Below, piece after piece: positions 7,721-15,106 of a stretch of DNA of 28,495 bases; the stretch's first letter is position 1; every line of letters starts with the position of its first letter. Both the position numbers and the translations under genes were made by a program. The stretch covers positions 1 through 28,495 of the forward strand of contig DCGL01000079.1 in assembly GCA_002314565.1 (NCBI GenBank). Reading direction: 5' to 3'. The notes below the pieces were generated by a model. It was given only the letters and a program-made list of their open reading frames with translations. It was not told where the DNA came from and made no database searches. The DNA is from Clostridiales bacterium UBA1779. Its GTDB lineage: Bacteria > Bacillota > Clostridia > Oscillospirales > CAG-272.

Positions 7721-8692
7721 ATGAAAGAAAAGCTTTATTTCAAACCCGACGGGACGCTCAGAGTCCTTATGATATCTGACATACAGGAGGTCGTCAGCTG
7801 CGACCCCCGTTCCCCGAAATGCTACAGAGAGCTTGTCGTGCAGACAAAACCTGATCTGATAATCTGGGGCGGTGACAACATTGACGGTCGCAAGATGAAG
7901 ACAGCGGATGAACTTCGCGCATATCTTGATATTTTTGCATCGATAAACGAGGAAGCCGGAATCCCGTGGATGCACGTATTCGGAAATCACGACTATGATA
8001 TGGATATCAGTCCATGTGAGCAGTCGGCAATATATGCCGAATATCCGCATTGCATATCGGGAATATCCCCAGAAAACGTTCCGGGCGTTACGAATTACGT
8101 AATTCCCATTTATTCAGTGAGCTCAGAAAAACCGGCATATGCAATTTATGCTTTTGATTCCATGCATAAGGAAGCAGAGCTCCGCCCGGGAGTCAGCTTT
8201 GAGAGTATGAAGCTTGCAAACCGTCCGGCTGTCAACAGAAAGTGGGAACCCCTGCGTTTTGAACAGCTTATGTGGTACTGGAACACATCAAAGCAGCTTG
8301 AAGCTGAAGCAGGCAAACAGATCAAAGCTTTGGCCGTAATGCACGTTCCGCCTCACGAAATATCCATGATAACCGACAACCCTGACGATTGCGGAACACA
8401 GGGCTTTTGGGACGAAGCAATTCAGTGCGGAATTGTGAACTCCGGCTTCTTTGCGGCGGCACTCGAACGCGGTGACGTGGAATGTATTGCGTCGGGTCAC
8501 CTGCACCGTGATACGGTTGAAGGCACTTATGCAGGGATACGAATGTGCCTTGATGCCTGCGCAGGATTCCGCCCCGGAGGCTTTGACGACCGACGCGGAG
8601 GCCGAATTTTCGAAATTACGGAATACGGCATTGCAGAAACGAAAATGATTCCTTACTCTTCTTTTATGAGTGTGGAAAAGGAGTCCGAATAA
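7721..8692 (+). CDS. Calcineurin-like metallophosphoesterase
   Basis: The 323-residue protein carries the metallophosphoesterase signature in order: SDIQ (Asp20; Gln22 sits where many members have His), GGDN (Asp52), GNHD (Asn89, His90), a histidine in MHVPPHE near 207, and SGHLH (His260, His262). These residues bind two metals and hydrolyse phosphomonoesters or diesters. The layout resembles the purple-acid-phosphatase-like bacterial group, in which a DIQ variant seems tolerated. There is no signal peptide, so it should be cytoplasmic. It is followed by the phosphodiester glycosidase lipoprotein after 47 nt, so the two are probably co-transcribed and may act on the same phosphorylated glycan. 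The physiological substrate cannot be read from the sequence. Confidence 0.88.
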   Translation: MKEKLYFKPDGTLRVLMISDIQEVVSCDPRSPKCYRELVVQTKPDLIIWGGDNIDGRKMKTADELRAYLDIFASINEEAGIPWMHVFGNHDYDMDISPCEQSAIYAEYPHCISGISPENVPGVTNYVIPIYSVSSEKPAYAIYAFDSMHKEAELRPGVSFESMKLANRPAVNRKWEPLRFEQLMWYWNTSKQLEAEAGKQIKALAVMHVPPHEISMITDNPDDCGTQGFWDEAIQCGIVNSGFFAAALERGDVECIASGHLHRDTVEGTYAGIRMCLDACAGFRPGGFDDRRGGRIFEITEYGIAETKMIPYSSFMSVEKESE

Positions 8693-8739
8693 ATCAGTCA
8701 GCATTTCAATTTTTTATCCTAAAGCCCCGGAGGGTTAAA

Positions 8740-10134
8740 ATGAAGAATAATAAAAATATAATATTAAAGTATCTTCCATTCTTTCTTGCAGTATTCCTGC
8801 TGTTCCAGTCATGTTCAGGCAGCGAAATTTCCGACGAAACAGTTCAACAGACCGAAGTGCCCGAAACCACTGCTGCCGAAACGCTTCCGACAGACACGGT
8901 ACTTGTTCAAAACGGGCAGGCAGTTTATTCAATTGTTCGTTCCGAACGGGCAAGCGATAAGGTTTCACGCGCTTCAGTCACACTTCGAAACGCTCTTGAA
9001 TCTGCAACTGGTGTCAAAATTTCAATATCCGACGACTGGTTTATGGGAATCGTGCGCGGAGATTATTACGATACCCCTGAATATGAAATACTTATCGGAA
9101 GCACAAACCGTATTCAGAGTTCAAGTGCATTATCCTCTCTTGATACAGACAGATACGTAATTCAAAAAGACGGTAATAAAATAGTGATTGCCGGCGACAG
9201 CGATTATTCTACCGTCGATGCAGTCAATGCTTTTATTGAAACATATCTGTCGGGAAAGACTGAGCTTTCGAGCCTGCCGTATGAAATTCTGCTCGAAGGT
9301 GAACGCTCGACTCCACTTCCGAAAATCAGCGACACGGTTGACGCCCATATCTATCTCGATGAACTGATCAGCGATTCGACTGAAGAACTTGCGGCAGGGA
9401 TTATTTATCACAAAATCAAATACGTCAATTCAAGCGGCGGCCCCGTAATGGTATATATGGCTGAAATAAAAAAAGGAGCCGGAATTCTGTACTGCGGAAC
9501 ACCGGATGACGGTCAGATCTTTATGAACAAACGCGCAACCGTAACCGAAGAAATGAAATCAGCAGCTGCCAACGGAAAGAAGGTACTTCTCGGTGTCAAT
9601 GCCGATTTCTTTGCAATTGATTCAGATTACGTCCCGAGAGGACTTGCCGTAAAAGAAGGAGTACTGCTCAGAGAAAATACTTCAAGACCCTTCTTCGCCG
9701 TTCTGAATGACGGATCCTTCAAAATTCTGGAGTCCTCACAGTATAACAACTATGCTTCCAAAATAGTAACCGCAGTCGGAGGAAGCAATATTCTTCTGAA
9801 CAACGGAAAAACTCAGTCTCTTGACCTGACTTCAGATTTCGGTGAAACAAGACACCCGAGAACCGCAGTCGGCTACAACAGAAAAGACGGAACTGCGTAT
9901 ATTATGGTCGTTGACGGCCGTCAGACTGCTGTATCCAACGGAGCAACCCTTGCAGATCTTGCCTGGATATTCCTGACTTACGGTGCAACGGACGCCCTTA
10001 ATCTCGACGGCGGAGGTTCTTCAACCTTCGTTGTTCGCGACACTGTCAGAAACACTTACAGCGTAAAGAACAGCCCCTCAGACGGCTCGCAGAGAAAAAT
10101 AGCAGATTCACTGCTCGTTCTTCTTCCGGAATAA
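8740..10134 (+). CDS. Phosphodiester glycosidase (NAGPA-domain) lipoprotein
   Basis: The 464-residue protein has a lipoprotein signal ending at Cys25 (FQSCSG) and a short Thr/Glu linker. From about residue 280 it matches the phosphodiester glycosidase family (PF09992, named after the uncovering enzyme that removes GlcNAc from mannose-6-phosphate). Visible signatures are GVNADFF, then PRGLAVKEG, RTAVGYN, VVDGRQ and finally LNLDGGGSSTF near residue 420. Residues 45-270 have no clear assignment and may be a substrate-binding domain. It would act outside the membrane on sugars linked by phosphodiester bonds, such as teichoic-acid-like polymers or phosphorylated host or yeast glycans. A GGAGGG site precedes the ATG. 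The terminator at 10138 closes the unit. Confidence 0.86.
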   Translation: MKNNKNIILKYLPFFLAVFLLFQSCSGSEISDETVQQTEVPETTAAETLPTDTVLVQNGQAVYSIVRSERASDKVSRASVTLRNALESATGVKISISDDWFMGIVRGDYYDTPEYEILIGSTNRIQSSSALSSLDTDRYVIQKDGNKIVIAGDSDYSTVDAVNAFIETYLSGKTELSSLPYEILLEGERSTPLPKISDTVDAHIYLDELISDSTEELAAGIIYHKIKYVNSSGGPVMVYMAEIKKGAGILYCGTPDDGQIFMNKRATVTEEMKSAAANGKKVLLGVNADFFAIDSDYVPRGLAVKEGVLLRENTSRPFFAVLNDGSFKILESSQYNNYASKIVTAVGGSNILLNNGKTQSLDLTSDFGETRHPRTAVGYNRKDGTAYIMVVDGRQTAVSNGATLADLAWIFLTYGATDALNLDGGGSSTFVVRDTVRNTYSVKNSPSDGSQRKIADSLLVLLPE

Positions 10135-10137
10135 ATC

Positions 10138-10181
10138 GAAACACGGCTGTGAAAGTCCTGAGACTTTCACAGCCGTGTTTC
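10138..10181. terminator. Bidirectional terminator with 20-bp perfect stem
   Basis: A perfect 20-bp inverted repeat (GAAACACGG... / ...CCGTGTTTC) with a CTGA loop begins four bases after the stop codon at 10134. It lies between convergent genes, so it can stop transcription from both sides. The U-rich tails are short in both directions. Confidence 0.8.
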
Positions 10182-10196
10182 TGTTAAAAACTATTA

Positions 10197-10267
10197 AATC
10201 GTCAAGCTTGCAGAGCTTGTCGTAATCTGTTTAAATACTTTTAATCGTCAAGCTTGCAGAGCTTGTC
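10197..10267. repeat. 25-bp direct repeat of a gene tail
   Basis: The 25 nt at 10243-10267, which encode the last residues (DKLCKLDD and stop) of the binding protein on the minus strand, occur again exactly at 10197-10221, 46 nt downstream of the gene's end. The intervening 21 nt do not match. The second copy can be read in the same sense as DKLCKLDD but lacks the adjacent stop. It looks like the residue of a neighbouring paralogue or of a slipped duplication. Confidence 0.75.
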
Positions 10268-11737
10268 ATATACCCTCTGGAAATTTTTCTGAAGAGGTGT
10301 TGCAATAAGCTTCCATGCAGATGCAACACTGTTGTTGTAGGCGTTGTTAATCATACCGGATGTATCAACAGCATAGAGGTCTGTGATGTAATATCTGATT
10401 GAGCCCTTGATTGTATCGAGCATTGAAGCAGCTGTCGGGTCGCTGGCTCTCTTGGCCTTCAGAGTAATCTCATAGAAGGATTCCATAACGGTCGTATGAG
10501 AAACGTATGCCCAGTAATCCATTACGTTTCCTATCATTTCAAGGTCAAGCGATGAATCAGCGGGAATACCCCAGATATTGGCACTGACGTCCATCATATG
10601 ATAGTAGCTTTTCTGGTCGGAATCAAACTTCGGATTCATAATAACGCCGACGCCCTTGACGGCTTCAGCATATTCATTGGCTGTCCCCATTGAGGAATGT
10701 GTAAAGAGGAAGTGTCCGTTGGCAAACAGACCTCTGGCATGCTTGAACGTATCGGAATATGCCGCTGAATTGGCAGCGTCCATTCTGTCAGCTTCTTCAA
10801 ATGTCAGACAGACGTTTTTGTCTGTGAAAACTGCTTTGATTTTATCCAGAAAAGTCTGGGCTCTTTCGGCATAATCGGTTCCGAATTTTGATACAATCAT
10901 TCCGTCAGAGTCTCTTTCCACGGTAAAGACGCCGACACCTGTGAGCATATGGTTGCGTACAGCGCCGTCCTCATTGACAAGGCCGTAAATACCGACTGAA
11001 CCGTCAAGTGAAGGAGCCGATACACTCTTGACCATAGTGATGAACGTGTCAACAGTCCATTCGTTCTTTTCGGCATATTCGTAAGGACTCGTAAGATTGA
11101 AGTTTTCAAGAACCTCTTTATTAAAATAGTAGAAACGGCAGCCGGCAAGGTTGCTGACCGAAACGTCGTTGGGCATCAGATAAAGCTTTCCGTCGATTTC
11201 GTAATCATTTGCGGCATTGGCATCCCACCAGTCGGTGGTGAAGTCAACGTTAAGCTTGTTGAAGTTTGTAAAGCAGCCTGAAGTTGCCAGATTGCCAAGG
11301 GATCTTCTTGAATCGAGAACCAGGCAATAATTCGAAGCACCGGCGGCAAGATCCTTCTGAACGGTAGTATTGGGGCTGTCGCTTTCCATACCGACAAGCT
11401 CGATATTGTACTTATCTTCAATCATCAGATTTCTCTTGACTGCCGCTTCGTCAATGACGTCAGAAGAATTTTCAAGAGGAATGATATACATACCTCTGTA
11501 GTGTGAAGCATTCTGATCCTTGAAATATACACCGAATTTAATTCCGCCGTAATCGGCTTCGGCAAATTTCGGCGTTGTATCTTCAACTGTGGATTCACCT
11601 TCTGTCGCGAGAATCTCTGTCGTGGCAACCGGTGCTTCGGTATTTACAGCTTCACTCTGATTTGAGCATGAAGCAAATACTGCAATCAGCATAAGGGCTG
11701 CAAGCAGAACGGAAACGATTTTTGTTATTTTTTTCAT
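10241..11737 (-). CDS. Orphan solute-binding lipoprotein, paralogue A
   Basis: The 498-residue protein starts at the ATG at 11737; the longer frame begins with a TTG six bases earlier and AAAGGA fits the ATG better. A lipoprotein signal leads to Cys24 (FASCSN) and a Thr/Glu-rich linker to about residue 60. Shared family landmarks are VIDEAAVKRN near residue 90, DWWDANA, IDGKLYLMPNDVSVSNLAG and FYYFNKEVL near residues 170-210. It is clearly paralogous to the protein at 13311 and more distantly to that at 221. It should bind a carbohydrate outside the cell for an ABC importer, but no permease is adjacent. The MFS gene lies divergently upstream. Confidence 0.85.
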   Translation of the reverse strand: MKKITKIVSVLLAALMLIAVFASCSNQSEAVNTEAPVATTEILATEGESTVEDTTPKFAEADYGGIKFGVYFKDQNASHYRGMYIIPLENSSDVIDEAAVKRNLMIEDKYNIELVGMESDSPNTTVQKDLAAGASNYCLVLDSRRSLGNLATSGCFTNFNKLNVDFTTDWWDANAANDYEIDGKLYLMPNDVSVSNLAGCRFYYFNKEVLENFNLTSPYEYAEKNEWTVDTFITMVKSVSAPSLDGSVGIYGLVNEDGAVRNHMLTGVGVFTVERDSDGMIVSKFGTDYAERAQTFLDKIKAVFTDKNVCLTFEEADRMDAANSAAYSDTFKHARGLFANGHFLFTHSSMGTANEYAEAVKGVGVIMNPKFDSDQKSYYHMMDVSANIWGIPADSSLDLEMIGNVMDYWAYVSHTTVMESFYEITLKAKRASDPTAASMLDTIKGSIRYYITDLYAVDTSGMINNAYNNSVASAWKLIATPLQKNFQRVYDKLCKLDD

Positions 11738-11836
11738 TACCAACCATTCCTTTCAAAAAGTTAAAATATTATATCATAGTATTCCTTAAAAATCCACTTA
11801 TTTTTCATTGAAATTTCAGCATATTTCATACTCTTC

Positions 11837-11865
11837 TTGACAAATCTGCGTGCAATGAGTATAAT
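11837..11865 (+). promoter_or_regulatory. Consensus promoter of the MFS gene
   Basis: TTGACA and TATAAT, both exact, are separated by 17 nt. Transcription should begin near 11872. This rules out the in-frame TTG at 11865, which overlaps the -10 box, as a start codon and forces a start at or after the AAAGGA site at 11887-11892. Confidence 0.85.
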
Positions 11866-11906
11866 TGTTAAGTTTTAATACACTTGAAAGGATAATTATA
11901 AAAAAA

Positions 11907-13145
11907 TTGTTCAAAAGCAAATACGGCAGAGTAAAGCTTGCCTGTTATTCATCGTATTTTTCGATGTCTTCCATTTTTTGCGTTCCGTCTATGCTGTTTG
12001 TCACGTTTCACGAAACGTTCGGCATATCGTACACACTTCTCGGCACTCTCGTACTGATTAATTTTTTCACTCAGTTGTCAATAGACCTGATTTTTTCTTT
12101 TTTTGCCCGTTTTTTCAACATAAAGAAAACGGTCAGCACGATGCCGCTGCTGACGACGGTGGGATTGCTGATTTACGCATCGGCACCGCTTCTGTTTCCG
12201 GATAACGTTTATGCGGGACTTGTTCTCGGGACAATTCTCTTCTCCGTTTCCGGCGGTCTGTCCGAGGTCCTGCTTTCACCGATAGTTGCATCTATTCCCT
12301 CAGAAACCCCCGAGCGTGATATGAGTCTGCTTCACTCACTGTATGCCTGGGGCGTTGTAAGTATGGTTATTTTCAGTTCGGTCTTCCTGTCGATATTCGG
12401 CACGCTCCACTGGCAGTATCTGATTCTTGTTCTGAGTTTCTTCCCACTTGTATCGGCATATCTGTTCTTTTCTTCGGAAATTCCGTCAGTTGCCATGTCA
12501 TCTGCCGAAAAAAACGCCGAAGGATCAAAGCGCAGAGTCGGACTTGCGCTCTGCGTCGGCTGCATTTTTTTCGGTGCAAGTGCCGAAAACACGATGACAA
12601 ACTGGATTTCCGGTTTTTTGGAAACGGGTCTTGGAGTTTCCAAGGCATACTGTGACATCGTGGGTATTGCACTTTTTGCAGCTCTTCTGGGTCTTGCCCG
12701 TCTGCTTTATGCAAAATTCGGAAAAAACATAACCCGTGTCCTGATATTCAGTTTTGCGGGTTCAGTTGTATGCTATCTTGTATCCGGGCTTTCGATGAAT
12801 CCGGTAATTGCCGCGCTCGCAGGGGTTATGACAGGTTTCTTTACTTCGATGCTCTGGCCGGGAACACTCATAATGATGGAAGATTATATGCCCGCTATGG
12901 GAGTTACCGCCTATGCAATCGTTGCGTCGGGCGGTGACTGCGGTTCCTCTTTTGCCCCTCAGCTTATGGGAATAATTACAGACGCCGTTTCATCTTCCGG
13001 TTTTGCCGCTTCACTGTCTTCTTCACTCGGCATCAGTACCGAGCAGGTCGGACTCAGAACAGGTATGATAATCTCTGCCGTTTATCCGCTTATCGGTCTG
13101 ATTCTGATGTTTTTTATCAAAAGATATTTCAGAAAACACGCTTAA
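11907..13145 (+). CDS. MFS transporter with a non-AUG start
   Basis: About 412 residues with roughly twelve membrane segments separated into two halves by a hydrophilic loop near residue 190-210, typical of the major facilitator superfamily. It resembles sugar-type or fucose-permease-like carriers by overall pattern, but no substrate motif can be read. The first ATG (11964) falls inside helix 1, so translation must begin earlier. The AAAGGA site at 11887-11892 is followed by ATA at 11898 (5-nt gap) and TTG at 11907 (14-nt gap), both in frame. I use the TTG because it is an accepted initiator, although ATA has the better spacing and may be a mutated ATG. The gene lies between two paralogous binding proteins on the opposite strand. 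Confidence 0.8.
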   Translation: MFKSKYGRVKLACYSSYFSMSSIFCVPSMLFVTFHETFGISYTLLGTLVLINFFTQLSIDLIFSFFARFFNIKKTVSTMPLLTTVGLLIYASAPLLFPDNVYAGLVLGTILFSVSGGLSEVLLSPIVASIPSETPERDMSLLHSLYAWGVVSMVIFSSVFLSIFGTLHWQYLILVLSFFPLVSAYLFFSSEIPSVAMSSAEKNAEGSKRRVGLALCVGCIFFGASAENTMTNWISGFLETGLGVSKAYCDIVGIALFAALLGLARLLYAKFGKNITRVLIFSFAGSVVCYLVSGLSMNPVIAALAGVMTGFFTSMLWPGTLIMMEDYMPAMGVTAYAIVASGGDCGSSFAPQLMGIITDAVSSSGFAASLSSSLGISTEQVGLRTGMIISAVYPLIGLILMFFIKRYFRKHA

Positions 13146-13215
13146 GCCTATAAAATCAATAACAACAAGCGGCCAACGTCTAAACAAGCAGGGTGTTATT
13201 ATGTCCCATCATATT

Positions 13216-13250
13216 AAAACGGCATCCGAAATTTCTTCGGATGCCGTTTT
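13216..13250. terminator. Bidirectional terminator
   Basis: A perfect 15-bp stem AAAACGGCATCCGAA / TTCGGATGCCGTTTT with a 5-nt loop, followed by TTTTTTT on the plus strand and preceded by AAAA, so it serves the convergent MFS and binding-protein genes. A second hairpin, CGCGGC-AATAAA-GCCGCG, lies nearby at about 13272-13290 and may assist on the minus strand. Confidence 0.88.
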
Positions 13251-13310
13251 TTTCGTTAATGCAAATGCCCCCGCGGCAATAAAGCCGCGTGGAAGCTGCT
13301 GTTCTAAAAA

Positions 13311-14801
13311 TCAGTCTTCAAGCTTGGCAATCGACTTGTTGAATGCCTTAACCTGTGCATTTATGGAAGCCTGGTACGTCTTCCAGGAAGAAGCAAGGCC
13401 GGTTCCCTTGTATCCTGAATCGAGAGCAGTCGAAATATTACCGATTTTGAAAACGTCGGTAAACTCATAATAAGCCGTTCTGACTGTCAGGTCAATAACC
13501 TCAGAAGCCGTGGCTTCCTGTACTCTCTTTGTCTTGATTGTGATATCATAGTAAGCGGGAACTGTGGTTTTGAGTGACGCATATCCCCAATAATCCATAA
13601 TCACTCCAAGTCTCTCTGTGTTAATCCCCTTATCGTTCGGAATTGCGAAAATCAGTGTGTAGGGGTCGCACTTGTGAGCATATTCAGCCTGGTCTGAGTT
13701 GAGCTTCGGGTTGGGCATACAGCCGAAGTCATCCTTCATCTCAGTGAACTGCGTACTTGCGGTTATTGAGGACTGTGTAAACAGGAAGTGTCCCTGAGCA
13801 AAGAGGTCACGGGATTTTTCATACTTGTTGGATCCCTGGCCGGCGCCCTCGACGTCATATTCAACGGCTTCATCCATTGTGATTACGTGAGTTTTATCTG
13901 AAAATACAGACCTGAGTGAATCAAAGAAAGAGTCGATTTTTTCTATCTGACTGTCAACGTCAACTACGACTTCGTCACCGTCAACCTTCGTATATCTGAT
14001 TCCGGAGCCTACCAGCATATGCATATATACTCCGTTTGAAGACCCCATCTCAAGAACCAGAGCATAGGTCCCGAGAGTACCGACAGTACAGGTTACACCC
14101 TTGCACATTTCAAGGAAAGTATCAAGTGTCCAGGTATCTTTTTTCAGGCACTCATATGGATCGACGAGTTTATAGTCTTCAACAATCTGCTTGTTGAAAT
14201 AGAAGAATCTGATACCGGCAAGGCGGGCAACGGAAACCGAGTTCTGCATAAGGAATGTTTTTCCGTCAATTGAAAGGTCGCGCTTTGAGTTTGAGTCCCA
14301 CCAGTCGTTGTCAAAATCAACCCCGAGTGCTTCGAACGGCATTAAGTTACCCTTGATAACACTTTGTGAAATGGAATTTCTTCTTTCGAGAATGATATCG
14401 TAATCAATGCTGCCGGCAGAAATGTCCTTTGCTATCGTTCCGCTCGGAGCTTCAGCTTCCTTAAGTCCAATCTTTACGTTGTATTTATCCTCAACCATAC
14501 AGTTGCGCTTGAATGTTGCATCATTGACGACGTCCCCGTCTTCTTCAGTAATCATATATTTGGCTTCATATGAACCGCCTGAAGTACGTGCATAAACCGT
14601 AAAAGTCTGCTGTCCGTAATCCGCAACGGGAAATGTCGGTTCTGTTTCAGCCGGTTCTGTTTCAGCAGTTGTCGTTTTCTCGGTTTCAGCTTCAGCCACA
14701 GTTGTGACCTCCGTCTTTCCTGTTTCTCCGCAGGAAGCCAAAAGAGCCAATGCTGATAAAAGCATTACGGATGCAAGAATAAGAGCTGTGATTTTTTTCA
14801 T
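13311..14801 (-). CDS. Orphan solute-binding lipoprotein, paralogue B
   Basis: From the ATG at 14801 the product has 496 residues, with an exact lipobox LASC (Cys24) and a long Thr/Glu/Ala linker to about residue 55. Landmarks shared with paralogue A are GDVVNDATFKRN, DNDWWDSNS, SIDGKTFLMQNSVSVARLAGIRFFYFNK and a C-terminal AKLED. An alternative ATG at 14813 (MVLK) is in frame and also possible. The reading frame stays open through the upstream leader, so automated calls could overextend the N-terminus by about 43 residues. The leader is strongly structured and the ribosome binding site lies on the far side of a hairpin, which suggests translational control. Ligand unknown; no permease is adjacent. 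Confidence 0.85.
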   Translation of the reverse strand: MKKITALILASVMLLSALALLASCGETGKTEVTTVAEAETEKTTTAETEPAETEPTFPVADYGQQTFTVYARTSGGSYEAKYMITEEDGDVVNDATFKRNCMVEDKYNVKIGLKEAEAPSGTIAKDISAGSIDYDIILERRNSISQSVIKGNLMPFEALGVDFDNDWWDSNSKRDLSIDGKTFLMQNSVSVARLAGIRFFYFNKQIVEDYKLVDPYECLKKDTWTLDTFLEMCKGVTCTVGTLGTYALVLEMGSSNGVYMHMLVGSGIRYTKVDGDEVVVDVDSQIEKIDSFFDSLRSVFSDKTHVITMDEAVEYDVEGAGQGSNKYEKSRDLFAQGHFLFTQSSITASTQFTEMKDDFGCMPNPKLNSDQAEYAHKCDPYTLIFAIPNDKGINTERLGVIMDYWGYASLKTTVPAYYDITIKTKRVQEATASEVIDLTVRTAYYEFTDVFKIGNISTALDSGYKGTGLASSWKTYQASINAQVKAFNKSIAKLED

Positions 14802-14813
14802 TTTTAAGACCAT

Positions 14814-14840
14814 AGCTTTTGCAGAGCAAAAGCTTCCTTT
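14814..14840 (-). promoter_or_regulatory. Shine-Dalgarno separated from start by a perfect hairpin
   Basis: On the minus strand AAAGGA (14840-14835) is followed at once by a perfect 9-bp hairpin AGCTTTTGC-TCT-GCAAAAGCT (14834-14814). The ATG at 14813 comes directly after and the preferred ATG at 14801 follows 12 nt later. Without folding the spacing to the start is 20-33 nt, too long for normal initiation. With the hairpin formed it becomes about 12 nt for 14801. This would make translation depend on RNA structure. Confidence 0.65.
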
Positions 14841-14845
14841 CTTTT

Positions 14846-14931
14846 GTTTTGGCGGCAGGTTTGGCGAAGCAAAATTGCCGGTGTTCAGCCGGCGAAAGCC
14901 GCAAAACTGTAATTGAAAAGCTTTTTTCAAT
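14846..14931 (-). promoter_or_regulatory. Structured leader RNA or inserted palindromic element
   Basis: Reading the minus strand, the leader begins with an 8-bp hairpin ATTGAAAA/TTTTCAAT (14931-14912). A longer arm follows in which GTTTTGCGGC pairs with GCCGCCAAAAC with one bulged base (14907-14898 with 14856-14846). Inside it sits a GCCGG/CCGGC hairpin (14893-14877). It matches no riboswitch class I can recognise. It could be a regulatory leader or a small palindromic repeat that inserted upstream of the gene. Confidence 0.5.
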
Positions 14932-14942
14932 CTTTTCTTCTG

Positions 14943-14972
14943 TTAATACTATTACGCGACACTTCAATCCAA
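14943..14972 (-). promoter_or_regulatory. Possible promoter of paralogue B
   Basis: On the minus strand TTGGAT and TATTAA are separated by 18 nt. This is a weak match, but it would start transcription just before the first leader hairpin, leaving a leader of about 130 nt. Confidence 0.35.
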
Positions 14973-15053
14973 TATATCCGTATCCGAAATACATTGTGTG
15001 GTATATAACACGGGAATTGCGACATCAATAAAAATGAAGCTAATTAAATACAC

Positions 15054-15085
15054 AGAAACCCACTGTCGCAGGACGGTGGGCTTCT
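15054..15085 (-). terminator. Terminator of the discoidin-like wall protein
   Basis: On the minus strand AGAAGCCCAC and GTGGGTTTCT pair (one G-U), then a mismatch and GTC/GAC continue to a CTGC loop. The tail TTTCTGTGTATTT is only moderately U-rich. It lies 22 nt after the stop codon at 15107. Confidence 0.65.
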
Positions 15086-15106
15086 TTATATGTCAGTTAA
15101 TCTTTA

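Noticed and set aside
13201..13470. 89-residue plus-strand frame after the MFS gene
   Set aside because: It reads through the terminator hairpin and into the opposite-strand binding-protein gene.
14802..14930. N-terminal extension of the binding protein at 13311 through the leader
   Set aside because: The extension would place some 43 residues before a perfect lipoprotein signal, starts at a poor TTG and is made of palindromic leader sequence.
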